Assembly (NCBI RefSeq): GCF_011304195.1 | Contig: NZ_CP049887.1 | Location: 806,001-870,000 of the forward strand | Direction: 5' to 3' | Length of the DNA stretch: 64,000 bases | Source: Vagococcus hydrophili | GTDB taxonomy: Bacteria > Bacillota > Bacilli > Lactobacillales > Vagococcaceae | Shown: positions 7,346 through 18,566 of the stretch, piece by piece | How the letters are laid out: the number at the start of each line of letters is the position of its first letter | Numbering within the stretch: the stretch's first letter is position 1 | Position numbers and translations under genes: made by a program | Notes under the pieces: generated by a model | Seen by the model: the letters and a program-made list of their open reading frames with translations, nothing else | Database searches by the model: none | What the model was told of the DNA's origin: nothing

Positions 7346-8452
7346 ATGGTAGAAATCGCATTAAAACATATACATAAAAAATATGATGGTAACCCAAATT
7401 ATTCAGTAACAGACTTTAACTTAGATATTCAAGATCAAGAATTCATCGTTTTTGTTGGGCCATCAGGCTGTGGTAAATCAACAACATTACGTATGGTTGC
7501 TGGTCTTGAAGATATTTCAGAAGGTGAATTATGGATTGGAGACCGCATGGTTAATGATGTTGCTCCTAAAGACCGTGATATCGCCATGGTTTTCCAAAAC
7601 TACGCACTATATCCACATATGACTGTTTTTGATAACATGGCATTTGGTTTAAAACTTCGTAAATATGACAAAGCTGAAATCCAAAAACGTGTGGATAATG
7701 CTGCTGATATTTTAGGATTAACTGAATACTTACAACGTAAACCTGCCGCTTTATCAGGTGGACAAAGACAACGTGTGGCTTTAGGTCGTGCCATCGTTCG
7801 TGATGCTAAAGTGTTCTTAATGGATGAGCCTTTATCAAACTTAGATGCTAAATTACGTGTGGCAATGCGTGCTGAAATCGCTAAATTACACCGTCGTTTA
7901 GAAACAACAACGATCTACGTTACCCATGACCAAACAGAAGCGATGACAATGGCTGACCGTATCGTTATTATGAAAGATGGTTTCATCCAACAAATCGGAA
8001 CACCAAAAGAAGTATATGATACACCTAACAACGTTTTCGTTGCGGGCTTCATTGGATCACCTGCAATGAACTTATTCAACGTTACTTTAGGCGAAGATGG
8101 TTACATGACAGACGATGCTGATTTACGCCTTCAAGTTCCTGAAGGTAAATTTAAAGTTCTTAAAGAAAAAGGTTACGCTGGTAAAAAAGTTGTCTTTGGT
8201 ATTCGTCCTGAAGATATCCACAGTGAGCCAATCGTAAAAGATGCGTCACCACATAGCGTTGTGACTTCTGAAGTAGTCGTATCTGAATTATTAGGCGCTG
8301 AAACAATGCTTTACACTCGTACAGGTCAAACTGAATTTATCTCTAAAGTAGATGCTCGTTCTGCTTACGTTCCAGGTGAACAAATTGAACTTGCTTTCAA
8401 CTTAAATAAGAGCCACTTCTTTGACGCTGAAACAGAAGAAGTTATTCGTTAA
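7346..8452 (+). CDS. ugpC: ABC sugar importer ATPase, UgpC/MsmX type
   Basis: This 368-residue ATPase belongs to the MalK/UgpC/MsmX class that energises carbohydrate importers. It has P-loop GPSGCGKST, Q-loop FQNYALYPHMTV, signature LSGGQRQR, Walker B FLMDEPLSNLD, H-loop THDQTEAM, and a C-terminal TOBE-type regulatory domain (about 240-368, including FGIRPEDI). No permease or binding-protein genes are adjacent. That fits a shared multitask ATPase serving several sugar importers, as MsmX does in B. subtilis. Codon use is regular and GC slightly higher than nearby, suggesting good expression. A strong terminator follows. Confidence 0.92.
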   Translation: MVEIALKHIHKKYDGNPNYSVTDFNLDIQDQEFIVFVGPSGCGKSTTLRMVAGLEDISEGELWIGDRMVNDVAPKDRDIAMVFQNYALYPHMTVFDNMAFGLKLRKYDKAEIQKRVDNAADILGLTEYLQRKPAALSGGQRQRVALGRAIVRDAKVFLMDEPLSNLDAKLRVAMRAEIAKLHRRLETTTIYVTHDQTEAMTMADRIVIMKDGFIQQIGTPKEVYDTPNNVFVAGFIGSPAMNLFNVTLGEDGYMTDDADLRLQVPEGKFKVLKEKGYAGKKVVFGIRPEDIHSEPIVKDASPHSVVTSEVVVSELLGAETMLYTRTGQTEFISKVDARSAYVPGEQIELAFNLNKSHFFDAETEEVIR

Positions 8453-8502
8453 TTAAACTTATTCCCTCTTTTCACTTTTTATTAACCAATTAAGTGAAAA
8501 TT

Positions 8503-8541
8503 AAAAGCTTGATCCTAGAAGTAAAAGGATCAAGCTTTTTT
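8503..8541 (+). terminator. Intrinsic terminator of ugpC
   Basis: AAAAGCTTGATCC pairs with GGATCAAGCTTTT, followed by a T-tract. It lies about 50 bp after the ugpC stop. Confidence 0.85.
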
Positions 8542-8599
8542 ATTCTATGTTAGATTGTTTAGTCCAGATTCAAGCGGCAGTCCCTCAACAACTTCACAA

Positions 8600-9181
8600 C
8601 TAAACGCCTCTTTTATCTCTCTGTTTAGCCGCTAAGTAAACAGGTAGCTTAAACTTCGTCCCAATTTTTTCTGCAATCGTAAACGCTATGGTGAAGTCAA
8701 CTAAGCTATGGATAAAGCCACCAATTCCAACAAAGACAAACACACTAATGAAGAATCCTGATGTATAAGTTTCTGCTGATAACCTACCATTCATAAAGAA
8801 GATCGTCACAACTAAGGTTTCACAAATCGCATGAATTAACCCAATCACCACATTAAACGCGATCATTTTTTTAGGCGAGCTGATAATATTTGGTCTCTTC
8901 GATAAGAAAAGCGCCCCTAAAAACGCAAAAATCACATGAGATAAAGCTCTCATTGCAATAATAAAAGGCGTCGTTAAGAAAAAACCAAAGGCTGTCCCTA
9001 AAGCAACTAACACAGCTACTGTAGGAGACACGAACATTGCTAAAAATACTGGTACGTGACTTGCTAAAGTATATGACGCAGGACCTAACACAATCCTGAC
9101 TGGCATAACCATCGGTATCATAATCCCTAACGCAATTAACAGTGCTGCGTAAGTTAATGATTGAACTGAATTTTTTTTCAT
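8600..9181 (-). CDS. ECF transporter S component, possibly niacin (NiaX-like)
   Basis: This 193-residue protein has about six membrane helices and the S-component layout. Its N-terminal part reads LIALGIMIPMVMPVRIVLGP and is followed by SHVPVFLAMFVSP, a pattern I associate with NiaX-type and related vitamin S components. It would bind a vitamin outside and dock to the common EcfAA'T module encoded elsewhere. It has its own promoter at 9212-9240 and a TTGGAGATG ribosome site. The substrate is uncertain: no RNA regulatory element was recognised in the short leader. Confidence 0.72.
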   Translation of the reverse strand: MKKNSVQSLTYAALLIALGIMIPMVMPVRIVLGPASYTLASHVPVFLAMFVSPTVAVLVALGTAFGFFLTTPFIIAMRALSHVIFAFLGALFLSKRPNIISSPKKMIAFNVVIGLIHAICETLVVTIFFMNGRLSAETYTSGFFISVFVFVGIGGFIHSLVDFTIAFTIAEKIGTKFKLPVYLAAKQRDKRGV

Positions 9182-9211
9182 TTACATTCATCTCCAACAT
9201 CTTTTTCAACT

Positions 9212-9240
9212 ATGATAACGATTGAACAGACTTTTGTCAA
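9212..9240 (-). promoter_or_regulatory. Promoter of the ECF S component gene
   Basis: A consensus TTGACA (9240-9235) is followed by exactly 17 bp and TATCAT (9217-9212) on the minus strand. It lies in the gap after rsmA, so the transporter gene can be expressed apart from the rsmA operon. Confidence 0.75.
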
Positions 9241-9257
9241 CGAACATTGTTTATGAA

Positions 9258-10715
<1,458 letters not shown>

Positions 10716-10716
<1 letters not shown>

Positions 10717-11486
10717 TATTCACCAATCCTAAATAAACGATGGGCATTTTCTCTTGTCACCTGTGCTACCTCTTCAAAAGGAATATTTCTCAACTCAGCG
10801 ATTTTTTCTGCCACATAACGCGTATACCCTGGTTCATTTCGTTTACCACGATAAGGCATCGGCGCTAAGTAAGGAGCATCGGTTTCAACCAATAACTTAT
10901 CCATTGGTACAACGGTTGCTGCTTCATGAACTTCAAAAGCTTTCTTAAAGGTCACCACACCACTAAAAGAAATGTGCATTCCTAAATCTAAAAAGCGTTT
11001 TGCCCATTCACCGTCACCACTAAAACTATGCATAATCCCGCCAATATTATGGATTTTTTCTTCTTTTAGTATTTTATAAGTATCCTCAATAGCATCTCTC
11101 GTGTGAATACTAATCGGTAAGTTCATTTCTTTAGCAATCGCAATTTGTCTTCTAAAAATTTTATCCTGAACTTCTTTGGGATCTTCCATCCAGTAGTAAT
11201 CTAAACCAATTTCACCTAGTGCCACAACTTTTGGCGTTTCTAATTGATGTTGTAATTTAGTTTCTATTTCTTTTGAATAACTACCCGCTTCTGTTGGATG
11301 CCACCCAATAATGCTATAAATATCTTCATAGGTATGACTTAATTCTAAAGACTTTTCAATTGTTGGGGTATCAAAGCCCACAACAGCCATTTCAGTCACA
11401 CCAAGTTCACGTGCTCGCTCAATCACTTCTGGAATTTCTGATTCAAAAGCTTCTACATTTAAATGAGTATGAGTATCAAAAATCAT
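10716..11486 (-). CDS. tatD: TatD-family metal-dependent DNase
   Basis: The 256-residue amidohydrolase-fold nuclease shows the TatD metal ligands in order: DTHTHLN at the N-terminus, [25 protein letters not shown], and [10 protein letters not shown]. Relatives have 3'-5' exonuclease or DNase activity and often sit between metG and rnmV, as here. An extended -10 element (TGTTAAAAT on the minus strand) overlaps the tail of the metG terminator and may drive this operon. Confidence 0.92.
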
Positions 11487-11521
11487 TTTTTCTCACTCCA
11501 ATCTTCTTCATTTTAACACAA

Positions 11522-11567
11522 AAGAAAACGACTGAAAGAACTAACGCTTCCTTTCAATCGTTTTTTT
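11522..11567 (-). terminator. Intrinsic terminator of metG
   Basis: AAAACGACTGAAAG and CTTTCAATCGTTTT form a long hairpin with T-rich flanks on both strands, 5 bp after the metG stop. Confidence 0.8.
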
Positions 11568-11569
11568 AA

Positions 11570-13708
<2,139 letters not shown>

Positions 13709-13789
13709 TTACTATCTGTTTTTCTGCCCATTAACAACACTATTTCATTCAAAAATCACTTTTTTGTTTTTGTTCCACATAAAATACGG

Positions 13790-13818
13790 TTGTTTTATTT
13801 AAATGAATCCCTTATAAT
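13790..13818 (+). promoter_or_regulatory. Promoter of candidate small RNA
   Basis: TTGTTT (13790-13795), a 17-bp spacer and a consensus TATAAT (13813-13818) lie on the plus strand. No plus-strand protein gene follows before the terminator at 13855-13881. Confidence 0.7.
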
Positions 13819-13824
13819 CATAAA

Positions 13825-13881
13825 CTGTGGTGTTCATTCATCATATTTTAGGCTAAGGCTGTCTTCGGGCAGTCTTTTTTT
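13825..13881 (+). ncRNA. Candidate small RNA of about 57 nt
   Basis: The promoter at 13790-13818 predicts a start near 13825. The transcript would end at a strong intrinsic terminator: AAGGCTGTC and GGCAGTCTT form a 9-bp stem closed by a cUUCGg tetraloop, followed by TTTTTTT (13855-13881). No convincing reading frame is inside: a GTG-started 8-codon frame exists but lacks a ribosome site. The unit lies opposite the presumed 3' untranslated region of the GNAT mRNA, so antisense pairing there is possible. The family is not recognised and transcription is predicted, not shown. Confidence 0.6.
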
Positions 13882-13882
13882 G

Positions 13883-14152
13883 TTATTTTTTAAGTAAATC
13901 TTGATACTCTAAGTGTGTTTCAAAATACTTCACAACATAAGAACAAGTTGGAATAATTTTGATGTTTTCATTTCGGGCTTTTTTTATAATTTCTAAAACT
14001 AATTTTTCTGCCAATCCTTTACCTCTTTGACTCGGATCAACAAAAGTATGATTTACCTCAATAACATCATCCATTACTGTCTCCCAAGTAATTTCAGCCA
14101 CCATTTTTCCATCTTCATTTAAATAAAATCGCCCATTTTCTTCTTGAAACAT
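13883..14152 (-). CDS. Small GNAT-family N-acetyltransferase (YjdJ-like)
   Basis: This 89-residue protein has the acetyl-CoA-binding motif RGKGLAEKLV and a C-terminal SYVVKYFETH segment. It matches the short one-domain GNAT proteins of the COG2388 type. Its acceptor substrate is unknown. ATG 14152 is chosen because AGGAG is 8 bp upstream, while the upstream GTG at 14161 overlaps that ribosome site. It is divergent from mntH. Its transcript probably runs past the stop to the minus-strand terminator at 13674-13702. Confidence 0.85.
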   Translation of the reverse strand: MFQEENGRFYLNEDGKMVAEITWETVMDDVIEVNHTFVDPSQRGKGLAEKLVLEIIKKARNENIKIIPTCSYVVKYFETHLEYQDLLKK

Positions 14153-14218
14153 GCGTCCCACTCCTTTTCATTTATCTCTCTTTAACTATATACAATTCAG
14201 CTTCTTAAAACAATTCTC

Positions 14219-14262
14219 TTGCTTTTTTGTTTATTTAAAAGCATAATTTAGGTACACCTAAA
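14219..14262 (+). promoter_or_regulatory. mntH promoter with DtxR/MntR-like operator
   Basis: TTGCTT (14219-14224), a 17-bp spacer and CATAAT (14242-14247) predict transcription starting near 14254. The palindrome TTTAGGTACACCTAAA (14247-14262) covers the start point and reaches the AAAAAGGAAGTG ribosome site. Its TTAGGT/ACCTAA arms resemble operators of DtxR-family manganese regulators (MntR, EfaR, SloR). Repression by manganese is an inference from this position and the downstream gene. Confidence 0.75.
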
Positions 14263-14278
14263 AAGGAAGTGTCTTTAT

Positions 14279-15625
14279 ATGAATAAACACCAAAATTTAC
14301 TTACTGATAAGCTTAATGGTTTAAGCTTACCCGAAATAAACAATACCGTTTCCGTCCCAAAAAATGCAAGTTTTTTAAGGAAATTACTCGCCTATTCTGG
14401 TCCAGGAGCTCTGGTTGCTGTTGGTTACATGGACCCAGGTAATTGGGTAACCTCCATTGCTGGTGGGGCGCAATACGGGTATTTACTCTTATCTGTTATC
14501 TTAATTTCTAATATCATTGCCATGATGCTACAGTACATGTCAGCGAAATTAGGTATTGTCACAGGAATGGATTTAGCCCAAGCAACACGCGTTCACACAA
14601 ATAAAAAAATGGGGATTTTCCTTTGGATCATGAACGAACTTGCTATTATGGCAACAGATATTGCTGAGGTAATCGGGAGTGCAGTTGCTTTAAATCTTTT
14701 ATTCGGGTTTCCTCTGCTACTCGGAGTCTTTATTACTGTTCTGGATGTCTTTTTACTCCTCATGTTAGCAAAACTTGGCTTTAGAAAAATCGAAGCAATT
14801 GTCATGACTTTAATTGCCACTATTTTTGTTATTTTCATGTACGAGGTTATATTAGGACAGCCCAACATGAGTGACTTATTTCAAGGGTTTATCCCTAGAA
14901 AAGAAGTATTAACTGATAACGGTGCCTTACTTCTTGCTCTAGGAATTGTAGGGGCGACAGTTATGCCTCATAACTTGTACCTTCATTCTTCGATTGTCCA
15001 ATCAAGACAGTATGATCGTGAAGATAAAGCTGAACTAAAAGAAGCAATTCGCTTTGCTAAATGGGATTCTAATATTCAATTATTTTTCGCTTTTATTGTT
15101 AACTGTTTACTATTAACACTTGGAGCGACATTATTTTTTGGTCATGGTGACTCATTAACAACACTGGGCTCTCTATACCATGCCTTATCTGACTCAACTG
15201 TCGTAGGAGCGATTGCTTCACCAGTGCTTAGCGTTCTGTTTGCTGTTGCTCTACTGGCTTCTGGTCAAAATTCAACGATTACAGGAACCTTGTCTGGGCA
15301 AATTATCATGGAAGGTTTTATTAAATTACGACTTCCAACTTGGGCTAGACGTTTAGTCACACGTCTTCTCGCCATCATTCCTGTCGTAATTGCGATTATT
15401 TTATTTGGAGACTCTGAAGAAGTTGTAGAGAAATTACTAATCTATTCACAAGTCTTTCTAAGTGCAGCCCTACCTATTTCGATTATTCCTTTGACTATTT
15501 TTACTAGTCAAAAGAAATTAATGGGCGACTTTACCAACCGTTTGTGGGTAACCGCTTCGGCTTGGATTATCACGGTTGTCTTAACTATTCTTAATGGCTA
15601 CCTTATTATCTCGACTTTTGTGTAA
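14279..15625 (+). CDS. mntH: Nramp-family Mn(II) transporter MntH
   Basis: The 448-residue integral membrane protein has about 11 helices. It carries the Nramp TM1 motif MDPGNW in [15 protein letters not shown], the TM6 motif MPHN in [14 protein letters not shown], and the conserved loop [14 protein letters not shown]. It imports Mn(II), and possibly Fe(II), with protons. The metal-ligand residues Asp, Asn and Met of TM1 and TM6 are present. A strong promoter with a DtxR-like palindrome precedes it. It is monocistronic, divergent from the GNAT gene. Confidence 0.95.
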   Translation: MNKHQNLLTDKLNGLSLPEINNTVSVPKNASFLRKLLAYSGPGALVAVGYMDPGNWVTSIAGGAQYGYLLLSVILISNIIAMMLQYMSAKLGIVTGMDLAQATRVHTNKKMGIFLWIMNELAIMATDIAEVIGSAVALNLLFGFPLLLGVFITVLDVFLLLMLAKLGFRKIEAIVMTLIATIFVIFMYEVILGQPNMSDLFQGFIPRKEVLTDNGALLLALGIVGATVMPHNLYLHSSIVQSRQYDREDKAELKEAIRFAKWDSNIQLFFAFIVNCLLLTLGATLFFGHGDSLTTLGSLYHALSDSTVVGAIASPVLSVLFAVALLASGQNSTITGTLSGQIIMEGFIKLRLPTWARRLVTRLLAIIPVVIAIILFGDSEEVVEKLLIYSQVFLSAALPISIIPLTIFTSQKKLMGDFTNRLWVTASAWIITVVLTILNGYLIISTFV

Positions 15626-15641
15626 AATATCATAAATTGTA

Positions 15642-15670
15642 TTGGTACTTTCTCTGACATCGTTTATAAT
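15642..15670 (+). promoter_or_regulatory. Strong promoter of the orphan 178-residue gene
   Basis: TTGGTA (15642-15647), 17 bp, TATAAT (15665-15670) lies 36 bp before the start codon. Confidence 0.7.
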
Positions 15671-15706
15671 AAAGGTATAAAAATACTATTATTGGAGGCC
15701 TACAAC

Positions 15707-16243
15707 ATGTTTCAACAACAAAAAGTTTACAAAAGCATGGAGAACCGCAATTTTACCCCTGAAAGTTTGTTAGCAGAATTAGAAGATCTTAAACAATTTA
15801 AATTTGAAAATATTTCTTACACTGGTATTAGCTTAAACATGGAAATGTTGATTACTCAATATTTACGTGACGCAAAATTCAGTTTAATCGAAGTTCAAGG
15901 CGGTTTAGCTAAGAAGAATTTCACGACTTGGCATGCCGATTTAACGTTAGCTATCAACATCTTTAATCACTTTGCTGAATTTACTCAAAATCATTTCAAC
16001 TACTATTTAGAAGAAGCTAAAAAATATCAAGCTGAAACTGGCAATAGTAATACATCAAAAGAATACAAAGCTTACTTTGAACAAGGTAATTCTATGTACT
16101 TCCATGATGTTTTACACAGTGTGTTTGATCTTTCTAGAAAACTTGATTTAAGCATCGATGATTTCAAAGAAGCCTTAGCTTCTGATGAGTTAAACCTTGC
16201 TGATTATGAATTACCTGAAAAGAAAGTTTTCGAAGGTAAATAA
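15707..16243 (+). CDS. Unknown soluble helical protein, 178 residues
   Basis: I do not recognise this protein. It has no signal peptide or membrane segment and is predicted largely helical and acidic. Several histidines and acidic residues lie in its middle (FTTWHADLT, IFNHFAEF, QNHFNYY, YFHDVLHSVF), which could suggest a helical bundle, possibly metal-binding, but no established motif is present. ATG 15707 has GGAGG 10 bp upstream. The in-frame TTG at 15692 lies on that ribosome site and is rejected. It stands alone between a near-consensus promoter and a clear terminator, so it is probably well expressed. Regular codon use supports a real gene. Confidence 0.85.
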   Translation: MFQQQKVYKSMENRNFTPESLLAELEDLKQFKFENISYTGISLNMEMLITQYLRDAKFSLIEVQGGLAKKNFTTWHADLTLAINIFNHFAEFTQNHFNYYLEEAKKYQAETGNSNTSKEYKAYFEQGNSMYFHDVLHSVFDLSRKLDLSIDDFKEALASDELNLADYELPEKKVFEGK

Positions 16244-16246
16244 TTC

Positions 16247-16297
16247 AAAAAAGAGCTATCCTTCACATCCGTTTTAGTGAAAGATAGCTCTTTTTTA
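16247..16297 (+). terminator. Intrinsic terminator of the orphan gene
   Basis: AAAAAAGAGCTATC and GATAGCTCTTTTTT form a hairpin with a further internal stem (CTTTCAC/GTGAAAG-like). Confidence 0.85.
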
Positions 16298-16334
16298 TGA
16301 CTGACTTTTTTTGCCAAGTATTATCCATTTCCTT

Positions 16335-16354
16335 ATCATAAATTTAGTTATGAT
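16335..16354 (+). promoter_or_regulatory. Inverted repeat upstream of AraC-type regulator
   Basis: ATCATAA, six bases, TTATGAT form a perfect 7-bp inverted repeat. The right arm includes a possible -10 box TATGAT. It is about 30 bp before the regulator start, so autoregulation is possible but unproven. Confidence 0.4.
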
Positions 16355-16386
16355 TACTTCAGAAGAGAGAAAGGCGGAAACCATTA

Positions 16387-17235
16387 GTGAATGAATTTGC
16401 TGCAGTTTTAGAATACATTGAGGAACATTTATCCTCAGAAATCAATATGAAAGATATCGAACGCTTGGCCCAAATGTCAGAATATAATTTTCAAAAAATA
16501 TTTTCTATTTTAGCTGGTATTTCTTTAGGTGAATACATTAGAAAAAGAAAACTCTCTCACTCTTTATACGATTTAAAAGAAACAGATATGAAAATCATCG
16601 ATATTGCTTTTAAGTACGGCTATCAATCATCTGAAAGCTACAGCAGAGCCTTTCAACAATGTTTCCAAACTTCTCCTTCTAACGCTCGAAAAAATTGGGA
16701 TAACCTTAAAATTTTCCCCAAATTATCGATTCGAGTTCAAATTAAAGGAGGAAATGAAATGAATTATTACATGACAAAAGAAGCTACTTTTTTAGTCACA
16801 GGAATTAGAGAAAGTTACACAACTGTTAATGAAGGACAAGCAAAAATTCCACAATTTTGGGATAGGTTTAACGATACAACTCTTTTTGATCAAGTTATTA
16901 ATGAGAAAGATGCCACAACACCTAACACAGTTCTTGGTATTTGTTTACCTGGTGAAGGTGAGGCTTATGATTATTTCATCGGCGTTAGAAGTAGTGAAGA
17001 AACAACTAATTCTGAACTAGAAACAATCACCCTTCCTGAAACAGATTGGGCTGTTTTTAAAGCTGTCGGAAAAGTCCCAGAAGCTATTAGAGAGACGTAT
17101 CAAGAAATTTATGAATCTTTCTTCCCTAGCACGTCTTATCAGCAAAGAAACTTACCCGATTTTGAATCCTACCCACTTGATTTAGACCCAATGTCAGAAA
17201 ACCACGTAACAGAAATTTGGATCCCTGTTAAATAA
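16387..17235 (+). CDS. AraC-family regulator with GyrI-like effector domain
   Basis: The 282-residue protein combines an AraC/XylS DNA-binding domain (residues about 1-100, with two helix-turn-helix units, the second around DIAFKYGYQSSESYSRAF) with a GyrI-like small-molecule binding domain (about 122-282). This is the architecture of Rob/BltR-type drug-responsive activators. The start is GTG 16387, with AAAGGCGG 9-10 bp upstream. No ATG at the start fits. Targets are unknown, as no transporter gene is adjacent. The stop codon TAA is the first base of structured repeat array B. Confidence 0.9.
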   Translation: MNEFAAVLEYIEEHLSSEINMKDIERLAQMSEYNFQKIFSILAGISLGEYIRKRKLSHSLYDLKETDMKIIDIAFKYGYQSSESYSRAFQQCFQTSPSNARKNWDNLKIFPKLSIRVQIKGGNEMNYYMTKEATFLVTGIRESYTTVNEGQAKIPQFWDRFNDTTLFDQVINEKDATTPNTVLGICLPGEGEAYDYFIGVRSSEETTNSELETITLPETDWAVFKAVGKVPEAIRETYQEIYESFFPSTSYQQRNLPDFESYPLDLDPMSENHVTEIWIPVK

Positions 17236-17770
17236 GAGTGAATAAAAAATCGTTTTGCTCTAAGCAACTGGAAGGAACAGCAAACAATCCGTGCTTTTGG
17301 GATTGATTGCTGTTCCTGAAGTTGTCGCAGGAGCAGATTTTTTATTCCTGACTAAACAAGCGTGATGAAAAAGGCGTTTAGCTTCAAGCAATTGGAAAAA
17401 ATGAAAAATAATTCACGGGTTTCGAATTAATTTTCATTTTTGAAATTGCCGCAGAAGCTGCCTTTTGAATCCATACTAACAAGCGTGATGAAAAAGGTGT
17501 TTAGCTTCAAGCAATTGGAAAAAATGAAAAATAATTCACGGGTTTCGAATTAATTTTCATTTTTGAAATTGCCGCAGAAGCTGCCTTTTGAATCCATACT
17601 AACAAGCGTGATGAAAAAGGCGTTTAGCTTCAAGCAATTGGAAAAAATGAAAAATAATTCACGGGTTTCGAATTAATTTTCATTTTTGAAATTGCCGCAG
17701 AAGCTGCCTTTTGAATCCATACTAACAAGCGTGATGAAAAAGGCGTTTAGCTCCAAGCAACTGGAGGAAA
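17233..17770 (+). repeat. Structured 3' repeat array B: four units plus a half-unit
   Basis: Units start at 17233, 17358, 17481 and 17604. A left half-unit starts at 17727. Units 2-4 are nearly identical with a 123-bp period, and unit 1 is divergent. Unit 1 pairs AAAAAATC with GATTTTTT, GCTCT with GGAGC, GCAACT with AGTTGT, and AACAGCAAACAATCC with GGGATTGATTGCTGTT. Units 2-4 pair GCTTC with GAAGC, GCAATT with AATTGC, and ATGAAAAATAATTC with GAATTAATTTTCAT. The stems differ from array A yet remain paired. The array starts at the AraC-type gene's stop codon and ends in a terminator. Confidence 0.9.
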
Positions 17771-17778
17771 TAGAAAAC

Positions 17779-17808
17779 AAAAAAGAGGATGCTGCATCCT
17801 CTTTTTTT
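17779..17808 (+). terminator. Bidirectional terminator after array B
   Basis: AAAAAAGAGGATGC, one base, GCATCCTCTTTTTTT is a near-perfect palindrome. It lies between array B and the stop of the convergent HD hydrolase gene. Confidence 0.9.
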
Positions 17809-17809
17809 G

Positions 17810-18460
17810 TTACTCTCCCCAATCAGAGATAAAATCTTCCACAAACAATTCCATCAATTGTTGGCGTTTCTCCGCTAAATTCTTGGCAGCCTCTGTGTGC
17901 ATCATATCTTTTAACAAGAATAATTTTTCATAAAAATGGTTGATCACAGTTTGATTAATTCGGTAATCTTCTTTTGTCATATTTTTACGAGCAGGAATAG
18001 CCGGATCATACATCGCGTGTCCTTTTCGCCCTCCATAATAAAAAGTTCGCCCGATTCCAATGGCTCCAATTGCATCAAGACGGTCCGCATCTTGAACAAT
18101 TTTTGCCTCTAAAGATAGAACCTCATTTGGATTTTCTAATTGGTGGCTAAAAGAAACATGATCAATCACTTCGAAAATATGCTGACTATCTTTTCTATCA
18201 ATACCAATTTCATTCAGAAAAGCAGTTAACGACTCCCTAGCAAGACTGACATCAGATACTAATTTATCATCCATCACATCATGGAGATATGCCCCCGAAA
18301 AAACGATAAATACGTTACCACCTTCTATTTTTTGAATTTTCTCGGCAGATCTTACTACGCGATAAATATGATCCATATTATGTCCCGTTTTATCATTTAG
18401 TAATACTTTTTCAGTGTATGCTTTGATTTGTTCTAGTTGTTTAGCTTCTATTTGGTTCAA
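17810..18460 (-). CDS. HD-domain phosphohydrolase (YpgQ-like)
   Basis: The 216-residue protein has an HD metal site: GHNMDHIYRV (first His), AYLHDVMDD (HD pair), and QDADRLDAIGAIGIGRTF (distal Asp). The DRLDAIGA and RTFYYGG sequences match the YpgQ/YedJ subgroup, for which nucleotide pyrophosphohydrolase activity has been described in B. subtilis YpgQ. The start is TTG 18460, preceded by GGGGGA about 10 bp upstream. No ATG fits before the first conserved helix. It stands alone, convergent with the AraC-type gene. Confidence 0.85.
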   Translation of the reverse strand: MNQIEAKQLEQIKAYTEKVLLNDKTGHNMDHIYRVVRSAEKIQKIEGGNVFIVFSGAYLHDVMDDKLVSDVSLARESLTAFLNEIGIDRKDSQHIFEVIDHVSFSHQLENPNEVLSLEAKIVQDADRLDAIGAIGIGRTFYYGGRKGHAMYDPAIPARKNMTKEDYRINQTVINHFYEKLFLLKDMMHTEAAKNLAEKRQQLMELFVEDFISDWGE

Positions 18461-18566
18461 AATTAGTTCCCCCCACTCTTTTTTACTAGTTTACCAATAA
18501 AAAATAAACTTGGCGATTTTATAGATTAATTAATTTTTGTTACAATAAAAGAAAAGGAGGATTTTT

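Noticed and set aside
13836-13862. Eight-codon GTG-started peptide in the candidate small RNA
   Set aside because: No ribosome site precedes it, and the terminator stem begins inside the frame.
17233-17770. CRISPR array
   Set aside because: Repeats are about 123 bp, contiguous, and lack unique spacers; no cas genes are near.
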